Origin: SpSt-28 sp044343155
GTDB taxonomy: Archaea; Aenigmatarchaeota; Aenigmatarchaeia; CG10238-14; SpSt-28
Assembly (NCBI GenBank): GCA_044343155.1
Contig: JAVZSS010000004.1
Coordinates: 1-34,894 of the forward strand
Length of the DNA: 34,894 nt
Reading direction: 5' to 3'
Below are positions 16,404 to 26,159 of the stretch, piece after piece. The notes under the pieces were generated by a model. The model was not told the origin of the DNA. It did not search any database and saw only the letters and a program-made list of their open reading frames with translations. The position numbers were made by a program, and so were the translations under genes. Within the stretch, counting starts at the first letter, position 1; each line of letters starts with the position of its first letter.

Positions 16404-17123
16404 ATGATTAAAAAAATTTTATCAATTTTTAAGAAAATAAGTAAGAAAAATAAAAGAAAAAAGAGTTATATTAAACTAAAAAAATCTCCCTCTTCAATTA
16501 AAAAAAAGAAATTATTAGTTTCTGAAGTAATGACAAAAAACATAATTCCACTTTATGCTAATCAAACTTTATATGACGCGGCAAAAATTTTTATTGAAAA
16601 AAATATCTCTGGTGCTCCAGTTTTAGATAAAAAATATTTTGTTGGAGAATTGAGTAAAACAGATATTCTAAATTTAGTTAGAAAAAAAGATTTGTTAGAA
16701 TTAAATGAAAACGATTTTAAAATATTGAAAAAATATAAGGTGGTTGAATTTATGAAAAAACCAATCTGTATTAATGAAAACGATACTGTAGAAAATGCAA
16801 AAAGAAAAATGGAAAGATATAAAATAAAAAGACTTTTAGTAATTGATAAAAGAAAAAGATTAGTGGGAATAATAACACTTACTGATTTAATTAGAGGTGT
16901 TTCGAAAGAAGAAATAAAAGAAAAAATATATACTAAGGTTGATGATATGCTAAAATTACTGGAAAAGAAAGAAATGAGTGTAAAAGAAATTGCAAATAAG
17001 TTGTCTATAAGTGAAAATTTAGTTGAAGAATGGGCTAAGATTTTGGAAGAAAAAGGATTAGTTGAAATAAATTATAAGCCATTTAAATCTCCGATTATAA
17101 AATTAAAACCTAAAATTATGTAA
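16404..17123 (+). CDS. CBS-pair protein with C-terminal winged helix
   Basis: The protein has 239 residues. A basic lysine-rich tail (1-35) precedes two CBS motifs: VSEVMTKNIIPLYANQTLYD with ISGAPVLDKKYFVGELSKTD, and VVEFMKKPICINENDTVENA with KRLLVIDKRKRLVGIITLTD. These pairs usually bind adenine nucleotides. Residues about 180-239 form a helix-turn-helix (MSVKEIANKLSISENLVEEW) with a wing (EKGLVEINYKPF). The layout fits a ligand-sensing transcription regulator. Its stop overlaps the ATG of the pilus ATPase by one base, which suggests it regulates or is co-expressed with the pilus genes. The target is inferred. Confidence 0.8.
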   Translation: MIKKILSIFKKISKKNKRKKSYIKLKKSPSSIKKKKLLVSEVMTKNIIPLYANQTLYDAAKIFIEKNISGAPVLDKKYFVGELSKTDILNLVRKKDLLELNENDFKILKKYKVVEFMKKPICINENDTVENAKRKMERYKIKRLLVIDKRKRLVGIITLTDLIRGVSKEEIKEKIYTKVDDMLKLLEKKEMSVKEIANKLSISENLVEEWAKILEEKGLVEINYKPFKSPIIKLKPKIM

Positions 17124-18628
17124 TGGTAAGAGTTATAGAAAGTTATGAAATTATATCTGAAGATATTAAAGCTAAAGTTCAAATAAAACAAGCAGAAGAT
17201 TTTGTTTACATATATGAGTTAAACTTCCCAGAAATTTCTGAAGGTACCTTAGCATTATTAGATAAGGTAAAATCTATTCTTCTATCTGAAATACCAATAA
17301 AAGCCACAGAAATATCTGAATTTAAAGGTTATGAACAAATAAAATTGAAGTTTATGGAAAAGGGGAGGAATATATTGAAAGAACAATTGCCATATTTAGA
17401 TTTACAAACACAAAAAATACTTATTGGAATATTAATTCAAGAAATGTTTGGCTTGGGAAAAATAGAGTTTTTGCTTTCAGACCCATATTTAGAAGAAATT
17501 GCAATTAATGGATCAAAAAAACCAATATGGGTTTATCATAAAAAATATGGTTGGTTAAAAACAAACTTAATAATAGAAAATGAAAATGAAATTCTAAATT
17601 ATGCTAACAATATAGGTAGAAAAGTTGGAAGACAAATAACAATTCTTAATCCATTAATGGATGCCCATTTGCCAACTGGAGATAGAATTAATGCAACTTT
17701 AATGCCAATTTCATCTTTTGGAAATACAATAACTATAAGAAAGTTTAGAAGATCTCCATGGACTATAGTTGATATGATTGAAAACAAAACTATAAACTTT
17801 GAAGTTGCTTCATTTATTTGGTTAGCCATTCAATATGAGTTAAACATGATAATAGCTGGAGGTACAGCTAGTGGTAAAACTTCTTTATTAAATGTTTTTG
17901 CAAACTTTATTCCACCAAATCAAAGAATTATATCAATTGAAGAAACTAGAGAAATTCAACTTCCAGATTTCTTACATTGGGTTCCTCTAACTACAAGAGA
18001 GGCAAATCCAGAAGGATTGGGAGAAGTTAAAATGATTGACTTGCTAGTTAATAGCTTAAGAATGAGACCAGATAGAATAATAGTTGGAGAGGTTAGAAGA
18101 GCTGAAGAAGCAGAAGTTTTGTTTGAAGCTATGCACACTGGTCATAGTGTTTATGCTACATTACATGCAGATACAGCAGAGCAAGCTTTTAAAAGATTAA
18201 CAAACCCTCCTATTAATGTTCCTGAAACTGTAATTGAAGCTTTGCATTTAATTGCAGTAGCATATAGAGATAGAAGAAGTGGAAAAAGAAGATTATTTCA
18301 ATTGGCTGAAATATTGCCTGGGGAGAAAAAAACGGAAGTTAATGTAATTTATAGATGGAAACCTATAAAAGATGAGATAGTTAAAGAAAAAGAAAGTTTT
18401 AGAGTCAAGGAAGAAATTAGAATGCATACTGGCATGACAGATCAAGAAATAGAAAAAGATTTGAAAGAAAAAATAGAAATCTTAAAATGGTTTTGTAAAA
18501 ATGAAGTTAAAGATATAAACAAAATTGGTAGAATTATTGCAATATATTACTTAAAACCAGATTTTGTTTTAGAAGCAGCAAAAAAGAATGAAAAAATAGA
18601 AAAAATTATTGAGAGTTGGTATAAATGA
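17123..18628 (+). CDS. Type IV pilus assembly ATPase (PilB/TadA/GspE-type)
   Basis: The protein has 501 residues. It is a cytoplasmic hexameric ATPase that drives pilin insertion. Visible motifs: Walker A GGTASGKT (246-253), Asp box around SIEETREIQLPD (271-282), Walker B RPDRIIVGEVR (315-325) and His box HTGHSVYATLHAD (338-350). The N-terminal half resembles archaeal secretion ATPases. It overlaps the next gene by 4 nt, and the two following membrane proteins form the platform. With no archaellum genes (flaG, flaF) in view, an adhesion-type pilus is more likely than an archaellum. Confidence 0.92.
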   Translation: MVRVIESYEIISEDIKAKVQIKQAEDFVYIYELNFPEISEGTLALLDKVKSILLSEIPIKATEISEFKGYEQIKLKFMEKGRNILKEQLPYLDLQTQKILIGILIQEMFGLGKIEFLLSDPYLEEIAINGSKKPIWVYHKKYGWLKTNLIIENENEILNYANNIGRKVGRQITILNPLMDAHLPTGDRINATLMPISSFGNTITIRKFRRSPWTIVDMIENKTINFEVASFIWLAIQYELNMIIAGGTASGKTSLLNVFANFIPPNQRIISIEETREIQLPDFLHWVPLTTREANPEGLGEVKMIDLLVNSLRMRPDRIIVGEVRRAEEAEVLFEAMHTGHSVYATLHADTAEQAFKRLTNPPINVPETVIEALHLIAVAYRDRRSGKRRLFQLAEILPGEKKTEVNVIYRWKPIKDEIVKEKESFRVKEEIRMHTGMTDQEIEKDLKEKIEILKWFCKNEVKDINKIGRIIAIYYLKPDFVLEAAKKNEKIEKIIESWYK

Positions 18629-19503
18629 AAGCCATACCATTTGTTCCTTTTAAAATAAACATTGCATTAAAATTTTCTAAATCATTTTTTTGGATTTCAG
18701 ATAAAATAATAAAGACTTTACCATCCTTAGAAAAAAATTTAATAGAAGCTGAAATTCCTTTAAAAGGTAGAGAATATATTTCAATAGCAATATTTTCATC
18801 AATTTATTGGTTTTCATTACTATTTACAACATTAACCATAATTTCTTCATTATTTGAAAAATCATTCATTCACGTAATTTTTATTATTTCTCTTTTAGTC
18901 TCTCTAATTTCATTTTTTTACATAATTTTTTACCCAAATTACAAAATATCTAAAAAAAATAAAGATATAGAAAGAAATCTTGTGTTTGCAATAAGACATT
19001 TATATTTAGAAATCAAATCTGGAGTTCCTCTATTTGAAAGTATAGTTTCTGTTTCTAAAGAAAATTATGGAGTTATATCTAAAGAATTTGAAAAATGTGT
19101 AAAAGAAATTTCTGCTGGTAAAGATCAAATAAGTGTTTTTGAAGAATTAGCTATAAGAACCTCTCATCCAACTTTTAAAAAAGTAATTTGGCAAATAACC
19201 AATGCTATGAAAACTGGAACCGATTTAGGAAAAATTTTGGGAATAATAGCAACGGAACTTACTCAAGAACAAAAAGTTAAAATTAGAAGATATGGTTCTC
19301 AACTTAGCCCATATGCTTTAATGTATTTAATGTTAACAATAATAGTACCAACATTGGGTATAACTTTATTGTTAATTCTTTCAAGCTTTTCAGGAATATC
19401 TATACCTCAAACCTTTTTCTATCTTATACTTTTTGTAATTACTATATTTCAAATAATGTTTTTAGGAATGATAAAAAGTCAAAGACCTAGCGTGGAAATA
19501 TGA
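18625..19503 (+). CDS. Pilus platform membrane protein, TadC/FlaJ-type half 1
   Basis: The protein has 292 residues with membrane segments near 51-75, 80-103, 228-252 and 262-285. The cytoplasmic part between them carries the T2SF helical domain: RHLYLEIKSGVPLFESI (124-140) and AMKTGTDLGKILGIIATEL (194-212). Archaeal FlaJ-type proteins often hold two such domains in one chain of over 500 residues. Here they are two separate genes overlapping by 4 nt. It would bind the ATPase at 17123. Confidence 0.85.
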   Translation: MKAIPFVPFKINIALKFSKSFFWISDKIIKTLPSLEKNLIEAEIPLKGREYISIAIFSSIYWFSLLFTTLTIISSLFEKSFIHVIFIISLLVSLISFFYIIFYPNYKISKKNKDIERNLVFAIRHLYLEIKSGVPLFESIVSVSKENYGVISKEFEKCVKEISAGKDQISVFEELAIRTSHPTFKKVIWQITNAMKTGTDLGKILGIIATELTQEQKVKIRRYGSQLSPYALMYLMLTIIVPTLGITLLLILSSFSGISIPQTFFYLILFVITIFQIMFLGMIKSQRPSVEI

Positions 19504-20498
19504 AATATGAAAAATTAGCAAAAATAGCTTTTCCTAAAAAATATTTAAACTGGTTAGAAAAAAATTTGACATATTCTAATATTCAAATTAAAAAAGAAAA
19601 ATTCTGCACAACAATTTTATTATATTCAATTTCTATTTCAATCCTTCTTTTTTCACTATTTTTAATCTTTAACTTAAAACAACTAATTATTCTTATACCA
19701 ATTTTTTCTATAATTACATTCTTAATACCTCATTTGATTTTAATTATACTTGCTGATAAAAATGCTGAATTTGTAGAAAATATTTTGCCAGATATGCTTC
19801 AATTAATAGCTGCTAACATAAGGTCTGGCTTAACTCCAGATAAAGCTCTTCTAATTTCAGCAAGACCAGAATTTGGAATATTGGAAAAAGAAATAAGAAT
19901 AGCTGGAAGTAAAGCAGTTTCTGGTCAGCCTATAGAAGAATCTTTACTAGAAATATCTAAAAAGATAAAATCTAGATTAGTTGAAAGAACATTTAAACTA
20001 ATTGTTGAAGGGATGAGAAAAGGTGGTGAACTAGCTAAAATTCTTGAAGAAGTTGCAGATGATGTAAGAGAAATAAAATTACTTAAAAAAGAAATTGCTG
20101 CACAAGTTAGTATGTACTCTTTGTTTATAATAATAGCTGTTGGTGTTGCAGCCCCAATCCTATTTTCCATATCCACATTTCTAATAAAAACTATAGCAGA
20201 AATTGGTCAAACATTGAATATTGAAAATGTGGAAAGATATTCGAACATTGGAATAGGAATAATAAAATTTGGATCAATTAAAATTTCTCCAACTTTTATA
20301 ACCTATTATGCTTTTTCTGTTCTATTCATTACTTCTATATTTTCTAGCATGATAATTGGAATACTGAAAGAAGGGAAAGAAAAAGCTGGAATTAAATATA
20401 TTCCCATATTTTTAACATTGCAAACAATTATATTCTTACTTTCTCAACTCTTACTATCATATATTTTTGGCTCTATTACTGTTTCAGTTTCTATATAA
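19500..20498 (+). CDS. Pilus platform membrane protein, TadC/FlaJ-type half 2
   Basis: The protein has 332 residues with membrane segments near 37-58, 62-86, 205-228, 268-290 and 301-325. The T2SF domain is between 95 and 200: LPDMLQLIAANIRSGLTPDK and GMRKGGELAKILEEVADDVR, the paired helical motif of the family. It differs from its upstream neighbour mainly in a fifth C-terminal helix and a longer extracellular loop (230-265). The pair probably forms a heteromeric platform. Confidence 0.85.
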   Translation: MKYEKLAKIAFPKKYLNWLEKNLTYSNIQIKKEKFCTTILLYSISISILLFSLFLIFNLKQLIILIPIFSIITFLIPHLILIILADKNAEFVENILPDMLQLIAANIRSGLTPDKALLISARPEFGILEKEIRIAGSKAVSGQPIEESLLEISKKIKSRLVERTFKLIVEGMRKGGELAKILEEVADDVREIKLLKKEIAAQVSMYSLFIIIAVGVAAPILFSISTFLIKTIAEIGQTLNIENVERYSNIGIGIIKFGSIKISPTFITYYAFSVLFITSIFSSMIIGILKEGKEKAGIKYIPIFLTLQTIIFLLSQLLLSYIFGSITVSVSI

Positions 20499-20544
20499 AT
20501 CCAAGTTTTAAATTATAGAAAACAAATAAAGAATAGGGAGAAAT

Positions 20545-20922
20545 ATGAAAGCCCAAGCTGCTTTAGAATTCCTAATGACATATGGGTGGGCAATTCTAAT
20601 AGTAGTGGCAGTAATAGCAGCACTATATGCAATGGGTGTCTTTAGATTGCCAACAACAGGGATAAGTAAACCAGTATTTCCACCTGGAACACCATTGACA
20701 TATGTTGACCATAATCTAGATAGTTTAGTATTAACAAGTGTACGAGATGTAAGAATAGACGCAATTTATTCAGCAACAAAGAATTGTACAGATGAGACAT
20801 ATATATTTGCAAATGGAAGAAATACAACAAATTGTACTGGTGCTTTCAAAGGAGATGTAACAATAGTATATACTGATTTAGATAGTGGCTTAACACACCA
20901 ACTAACAGTAAGATTCCCATAA
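20545..20922 (+). CDS. Major pilin, class III signal peptide
   Basis: The protein has 125 residues. The N-terminus MKAQAALEFLMTYGWAILIV is the classic archaeal class III signal: cleavage after MKA, then Q(A/V)xxEF and a hydrophobic polymerisation helix. The head (35-125) is beta-rich with NCT and NTT glycosylation sites and two cysteines. A GGGAG Shine-Dalgarno lies 5 nt before the ATG. Its sequence is less A+T-skewed than its neighbours, as expected for an abundant protein. It is the last plus-strand gene of the cluster and probably its main structural subunit. It sits 46 nt after the platform gene, with room for its own promoter. Confidence 0.88.
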   Translation: MKAQAALEFLMTYGWAILIVVAVIAALYAMGVFRLPTTGISKPVFPPGTPLTYVDHNLDSLVLTSVRDVRIDAIYSATKNCTDETYIFANGRNTTNCTGAFKGDVTIVYTDLDSGLTHQLTVRFP

Positions 20923-20930
20923 ACGCTTTT

Positions 20931-21668
20931 CTATTTTTTTATTTTTATTTTTACTTCTCCTAAGTAAAAAGATCTATTTAGTGCACTCATATAAAATTTT
21001 AATAAATAATCTCCTTCTAAGGCTTCATAAGGATGAATAATTATAGGCAAGGCTACTATCATTTTGTCTATAACTAAATTACCATTTTTATCATATTTCC
21101 AAACTGTATGTAAAGTGTATTCTCCAATATCCATAAAATTACTGCCTGTTAAAAAGAAACTATCTATCATTTCACTAACAGTAGAAACATCTTCAGCGAA
21201 TAAATAAAAAATTAAAACTGTATCATTTAAAGTATAAGATTCTTTAAAATCAGAAAAATCAATTAAACTAAAGTTTATACTTTCGTTTCCTATATCAATC
21301 AAAATATTATATGGAGATTCTTTATTTATGCATTTAGTCATTCCTTCAGCTACTGAAATTACATCAAAAAATTTTCCAGAGCAAATACCCACAAATTTTA
21401 AGTATTTTGGTACACTAAAGTTTAATTTTTCTTCTTGTATATATGTAGAACTGTAATTTTCAGCCTTAGAATAATTTGATTGGAATTTTTCTTCTGGAGT
21501 CTCTTTACTAAAATTTGTGTAATTACCTAAATTTAAGCTAAGATTGTTGTTAGATTTTTCTCCAATAATCTTTATTAAAACTATTTGATTTTTTTCTTTG
21601 AAAATGAAAATATAAAAAGCAAAAATGGCTACAAAAAATACAAAAATGAGAATGTGCTTTACTTTCAT
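20931..21668 (-). CDS. Exported protein of pilus operon, unknown
   Basis: The protein has 245 residues. Residues 5-24 are a single hydrophobic signal anchor (HILIFVFFVAIFAFYIFIFK). The outer domain has many NXS/T sites and two cysteines (GICSGKFF and MTKCINK). There is no recognised family. Last gene of an eight-gene operon; its ATG overlaps the previous stop by 4 nt. It may be an accessory subunit or a tip or anchor protein, inferred only from position. Confidence 0.6.
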   Translation of the reverse strand: MKVKHILIFVFFVAIFAFYIFIFKEKNQIVLIKIIGEKSNNNLSLNLGNYTNFSKETPEEKFQSNYSKAENYSSTYIQEEKLNFSVPKYLKFVGICSGKFFDVISVAEGMTKCINKESPYNILIDIGNESINFSLIDFSDFKESYTLNDTVLIFYLFAEDVSTVSEMIDSFFLTGSNFMDIGEYTLHTVWKYDKNGNLVIDKMIVALPIIIHPYEALEGDYLLKFYMSALNRSFYLGEVKIKIKK

Positions 21669-22630
21669 GTTATCACACTTACATTATAAATTTGAAGATG
21701 TGTTTTATTATTTATAGTAGTTTCATTATCTAATCTAAAGTTATCAGGCATACCATAAACTTTAAATGATTGAACGGGAAAATTAGAGAAATACAAATAA
21801 TCTATATTAGTTTGATTATATCTTACGGGTAAACCAACCAACTCAATTTTTTCCTTGTTTACAAAACTTTCCAAACCAATTATATTTTCCCTTCTATATT
21901 TCTCCTGAACGAAATATTTTCCTTCCAATCTATCAAAAAAGCTTGCCCCATTTAAAGAAGGATTATAGTAAGAGTTAGACATATCATCTAGAAGATTTGT
22001 TGTATTATCATAATAATATTTGGGCCAGTTTGGACTTCTTCTAATTACATTAACAACTCTACCATAAGTGTTAAGAGGATATAAAGGATCTTCTATATTT
22101 TCTATGCTAACCAAAACTCTAAAGTTTTTTTCTTTAGTTATATTTGTCTCAATTTTTCTATCACTTAAAAATATTTCTAATGAAAAAATTACCTCTATAT
22201 TAAAACTATCATATGGTAAAATTTTTAGATCTTTAATTTGGATTTTAGATTCAAAACCATAAAGACTTATTAAATACTCCATTGTAGAAATCCAATCATT
22301 TATATTACTATTCTCCATTAAAGGTTGCTTATTACCATCTATTGAAGAAAATAAAATTAGCTCTTTTATTGTTTCGTTGGCTGAATTTAAACCTACTCCA
22401 TTTATAATTACATAATTTACTGCTGAAACTATAGCTCTATTAGTAACAATGCTCATTGCTCTTTTTGAGTCTTCGAAAACATCTTCAATAATTTTAACCA
22501 TAGTTTTTATTCTATTTTCTACAGCTTTTTCTGCAGTATAATACATTGATATTTGACCATAGTATAAAAAGGAAGAAAGAATAAACAAAGTGATAAAAAA
22601 CAAAATTAGACTAAACAATAATCCTTTCAT
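21665..22630 (-). CDS. Pilin-like exported protein of pilus operon
   Basis: The protein has 321 residues, starting MKGLLFSLILFFITLFILSS, a short basic leader plus one hydrophobic helix that could be pilin-type or an ordinary signal anchor. The following helix (about 25-70) may continue the stalk. The head has NXT sites and no cysteines. It overlaps both neighbours by 4 nt, showing tight translational coupling. The family is not recognised. Confidence 0.6.
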   Translation of the reverse strand: MKGLLFSLILFFITLFILSSFLYYGQISMYYTAEKAVENRIKTMVKIIEDVFEDSKRAMSIVTNRAIVSAVNYVIINGVGLNSANETIKELILFSSIDGNKQPLMENSNINDWISTMEYLISLYGFESKIQIKDLKILPYDSFNIEVIFSLEIFLSDRKIETNITKEKNFRVLVSIENIEDPLYPLNTYGRVVNVIRRSPNWPKYYYDNTTNLLDDMSNSYYNPSLNGASFFDRLEGKYFVQEKYRRENIIGLESFVNKEKIELVGLPVRYNQTNIDYLYFSNFPVQSFKVYGMPDNFRLDNETTINNKTHLQIYNVSVIT

Positions 22631-24561
22631 ATATTATCCCATATTAAAATTCTAAATCTTGTTGGCCCCCAAAGCCATCTAATTCCTTGAACAGATTGAG
22701 TATCTATTTCTATATTTAAAGCAACTATTCCTTCTTCACCCAATTCAGTTATAAGCCTATTAATAGCATCAATTCTTGCATCTTCTAAATTTGCAAAAAC
22801 ATTTCCATACCCAACCATTCCCTTAACTAAATAAGTATATTCAAATGAAGACCAAGGTAAAATATAATTAGTTAAAGATACTCCACCATTAGGTTGAACA
22901 TCAACCAATCTTATAGTATTATTTCCTACAGATAATATCTTTGGATTTATAAAAACATTTTCTGGAACTACTCTTGGAGAGGGGGAAAGAAAGATATGTG
23001 TTGGTAAATTTGTTGAGTTATAAACTGTAACATTTATCATACTACTAAAACCTTGAGCAATATGAACAAAACTTTCTATCATTTTTTTCTCTTTTTCACT
23101 AATATTAAAATAAAATATCTTTGGATTACTTGCATTTCCTCCAAAAATTTTTTCTTTAGTTATATCTATTTCGCCATAAGAGTATAGAGGTTCATCTATT
23201 TCATAATAAACCTCAACATAACTAGAGTTTTCTGGATCATTTAAAGGGTCTGAATAAATTATGCTTTGCTTATCTCCCCAATGTATATCACCATAACAAT
23301 TAACATAAACAGAAATCACATTCGTACCTTTTTTTGTTTGGTTCGTAATATTAAAACTTAATCTTACATCTTTTTTACCAACTATATCTCTCTTACAATA
23401 ATAGCCTCCATCTCTATAATAGTAACAATAATCACCTACGCCATCTGAATAAAATGGTTTATCTGAATTTATAAATACTCTTATATCTGTTGTATTAATC
23501 GTAAAATATCTAGTATCTTCTACATCTTTAAGATTCAAATTTAAATTTGCTCTCACATTTTTAGCATTTTCTGGAATATAAAATGAAACCATAGACCAAG
23601 AGCCTGTATAACCAACAACATTATCAAAATAATATCTTTTATAAAAACTTTTATTTCCCAAACTCATTTCTTCAATCAAAGAATAATTTATAATCAATCT
23701 CATTCCTGGATGAGTATGAGAATGATAAAATGGTGTTCCTATAACTAGATAAATAGAATTGTTTCCTGGTAAAACATCATTAGTCACATCAACATAACCA
23801 TATGCAGCTGTAGTTATCTCAGATCCATAAACTTCTTCTTGCAAATATAGCCAAATTACATCATTTTTTTTCTGTCTACCATTTATTACTAACTGCTGAA
23901 ATTGCGCTTGACTTTTAGAAGTACCGAAGTGAATAGAAACAAAAAGAATCGCACTATTTATTGTTATATTTTGTGGTAACTCAAAATTTTTAGTAATTTC
24001 TAATCTGTTTCCTGTCCAACCAGAACCCTCAGGATAAAAAGGTATAATTTTTGTTGTGTTTTTAGAAAATTTTTTGGCCCATGCTCTAGCAATATATCCA
24101 CTGACTGGTTTTCCTATTTCATACCCAGAAATTAAAGTATAAGAGGCTGCTAAGTTTTTTCCTTCTTTGTCACAAGAAGAGTAAAGTGTTTCATTAGAAA
24201 TATCTATTCTAACGCATTTTTGAGTTATATTTTCTAAAACTTCCATCGTAAAGTTTTTAGCCATTTCCTTATAACCAGAAAACCATAAGCTACCTATTAA
24301 ATCTAATACACTAATTTCTAAATCTTCAATTTTTAAAATTCCTGAATCAATTAAACTTTTAATAGTTGGTTTATCGGCAAAATTTTTTACTTCAATCCTT
24401 TTTAAAACATTTACTAAATCCTTAGCTTGAATAAAATTTTTTTCATAACCAAAGTCTTCTTCAAAATAATAAATTCTTTGAAAGTAGAGGAACATAAATA
24501 TGGAAATTAGTGAAATTCCCAATATCATTTCAATAGAAAATATGATGCTCTTCAATCCCAT
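22627..24561 (-). CDS. Large exported subunit of pilus operon, possible tip adhesin
   Basis: The protein has 644 residues. An N-terminal hydrophobic segment (IIFSIEMILGISLISIFMFL) is followed by a large extracellular part. From about 160 to 450 it is beta-rich, with repeated paired strands such as GYVDVTNDVLPGNNSIYLVI and a Tyr/Cys/Gly-rich stretch (DYCYYYRDGGYYCKRD) that reads like a jelly-roll or lectin-type surface. It has many glycosylation sites. The size and place among minor pilins suggest a tip adhesin, as in other type IV systems, but no family was recognised. Confidence 0.6.
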   Translation of the reverse strand: MGLKSIIFSIEMILGISLISIFMFLYFQRIYYFEEDFGYEKNFIQAKDLVNVLKRIEVKNFADKPTIKSLIDSGILKIEDLEISVLDLIGSLWFSGYKEMAKNFTMEVLENITQKCVRIDISNETLYSSCDKEGKNLAASYTLISGYEIGKPVSGYIARAWAKKFSKNTTKIIPFYPEGSGWTGNRLEITKNFELPQNITINSAILFVSIHFGTSKSQAQFQQLVINGRQKKNDVIWLYLQEEVYGSEITTAAYGYVDVTNDVLPGNNSIYLVIGTPFYHSHTHPGMRLIINYSLIEEMSLGNKSFYKRYYFDNVVGYTGSWSMVSFYIPENAKNVRANLNLNLKDVEDTRYFTINTTDIRVFINSDKPFYSDGVGDYCYYYRDGGYYCKRDIVGKKDVRLSFNITNQTKKGTNVISVYVNCYGDIHWGDKQSIIYSDPLNDPENSSYVEVYYEIDEPLYSYGEIDITKEKIFGGNASNPKIFYFNISEKEKKMIESFVHIAQGFSSMINVTVYNSTNLPTHIFLSPSPRVVPENVFINPKILSVGNNTIRLVDVQPNGGVSLTNYILPWSSFEYTYLVKGMVGYGNVFANLEDARIDAINRLITELGEEGIVALNIEIDTQSVQGIRWLWGPTRFRILIWDNI

Positions 24562-25010
24562 ACTATAGTCCTCACTTTTACTATACTTTTATTAAAAATA
24601 GCATATCTATCAAAAAATATAACATTTCTACCATTTACATCTATATTTGGATATTCAAAGATTAATCTACCACTAATATCGTACAACTGAAATTTTATAT
24701 TGTACGCTGAAGATTTTATTAAAGTATAAAATTTTGAATACGAAAGGTTATTTAACATTTCTAATTTCGTCAAATTTATTTCACCATCATTTGCTAAACC
24801 CAATTGCCTTACATCATTTATATTCCAATAAGTTGGGTTTCCTTCAATAAACCAAATTTCAGATGCATCAATCATTATTCTTTCCATGCTTTTAATTTTC
24901 AAATATTCATCATATCTTTCTATTTTTACCCTAAATAAAGAAATAATTATGAATATTGTGATTAGAAAAAGTGATAGTGCAATAAAAAAATCGTAAGTTA
25001 AAGTTTGCAT
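24552..25010 (-). CDS. Minor pilin-like protein
   Basis: The protein has 152 residues when started at MQTLTYDFFIALSLFLITIF; upstream ATGs at 25022 and 25034 are in frame. The 25010 start was chosen because it lies one base after the upstream stop. A single N-terminal hydrophobic helix follows a very short leader, and the head is small with two NXS/T sites. It overlaps the next gene by 10 nt. Probable minor pilin. Confidence 0.6.
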   Translation of the reverse strand: MQTLTYDFFIALSLFLITIFIIISLFRVKIERYDEYLKIKSMERIMIDASEIWFIEGNPTYWNINDVRQLGLANDGEINLTKLEMLNNLSYSKFYTLIKSSAYNIKFQLYDISGRLIFEYPNIDVNGRNVIFFDRYAIFNKSIVKVRTIVWD

Positions 25011-25011
25011 T

Positions 25012-25398
25012 TTAATTAACATAAATAACACCATCTATATTCTTAATAACATTTTTTCCTTTTTCTATTTTTCCCACAATTTCTTTAACAGAAGTTACAG
25101 ATTCAACATAATTATTATTCCATTTTATTATAACAGTGTATGGAGAATAAATTATATCATAATCTATGTATCCAAGAATTTTGTTTTTAACATAAAAAAC
25201 TCTAGAATAGCCATTTCCAATATTTGCGGCAATATCTATTTCTTTTGCAATGCTATCAGCAATAATTTTGGCTTCGTATAAAATTTTTCTTTCATTTATG
25301 TCCTTGAAATATTCTAAATTGTAATAAAAAACTAGACTAAAAATTGAAATAAGTAATATAAACAATGTTACAAATTCAATACTAACCTGAGCTAACAT
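25012..25398 (-). CDS. Minor pilin, class III-like signal
   Basis: The protein has 128 residues. MLAQVSIEFVTLFILLISIF carries the class III pattern: short leader, Q-V-S-I-E-F, then the hydrophobic helix. The conserved Glu follows the cleavage site by four residues. The head is about 95 residues without cysteine. It overlaps the upstream pilin gene by 17 nt. Confidence 0.75.
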   Translation of the reverse strand: MLAQVSIEFVTLFILLISIFSLVFYYNLEYFKDINERKILYEAKIIADSIAKEIDIAANIGNGYSRVFYVKNKILGYIDYDIIYSPYTVIIKWNNNYVESVTSVKEIVGKIEKGKNVIKNIDGVIYVN

Positions 25399-25792
25399 TT
25401 ATATAAACACCTCTCTCTTTAGCTTGAATTGTAAGAAAATATTCTCCTTCTTCTTTTGGTATATAGCCAAAAATTTCACAAATTGAATTATAATAAATAT
25501 CACTTATTCCTCCATAAGCTCTTACTCTAAACACTATAGTCTTATTTAGTACTTTAATTTCTTCTAAATTTTTGGGTATAGTTACTCTAATAGTTATTTT
25601 TGATGGCTCTCCTTGTAAATAAACATAATCAACAGCTTCTCCAATTTTCTTTACTGTTTCTGAAGCAATAAACAAATAATATTCCTCTTTCTGAGTTTTA
25701 TGATAATCATAAATAAAAATAATTATTGGAACTAAAACCATTAGAGAAAAAGAAATTATTATTAAATATTCTATTGAAACTTGGGATTTCAT
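25382..25792 (-). CDS. Minor pilin, class III signal peptide
   Basis: The protein has 136 residues. MKSQVSIEYLIIISFSLMVL is a clean class III signal: cleavage expected after MKS, QVSIEYL, then the hydrophobic helix. The head has one cysteine and a few aromatic strands. First of the minor pilins in the minus-strand operon. Confidence 0.8.
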   Translation of the reverse strand: MKSQVSIEYLIIISFSLMVLVPIIIFIYDYHKTQKEEYYLFIASETVKKIGEAVDYVYLQGEPSKITIRVTIPKNLEEIKVLNKTIVFRVRAYGGISDIYYNSICEIFGYIPKEEGEYFLTIQAKERGVYINVSSG

Positions 25793-25808
25793 TTATTATT
25801 TTTCTTTC

Positions 25809-26159
25809 CTATTTTTTCAATATTCTCTTTAACTTTTTAGGAATTTCGCTGGAAGCAAATCCAATAACTTTTGATATCTTATATAATCTATAAGAAGCTT
25901 GAGCAAATTTGTAAGATGCAACTATTAAGAAAATCTTTTCTATAAAAGGAAGTATTGGAATTTCAAATCTAAATATTTCTACCGTTAACCTAGCTAAAAC
26001 AACACCGCTAAAAAACAAAACGCCTAAACCAAAATCTGTAGTAATCTTTTGCATTTCTCCCTTAGTAAATCTAATGTTTGATTTAACTAAAAAATACATT
26101 GAAAATAGACAAAGTATTGTACTAATAGATGTTAGTATTAAAAAAATTGTTTCTATCAT
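25809..26159 (-). CDS. Small membrane protein of pilus operon
   Basis: The protein has 116 residues. Hydrophobic segments near 3-24, 45-62 and 70-86 give about three membrane passes and a basic C-terminal tail (EIPKKLKRILKK) facing the cytoplasm. The family is not recognised. It overlaps the RecA-fold gene by 4 nt, which suggests that the two proteins act together at the membrane. Confidence 0.6.
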   Translation of the reverse strand: MIETIFLILTSISTILCLFSMYFLVKSNIRFTKGEMQKITTDFGLGVLFFSGVVLARLTVEIFRFEIPILPFIEKIFLIVASYKFAQASYRLYKISKVIGFASSEIPKKLKRILKK

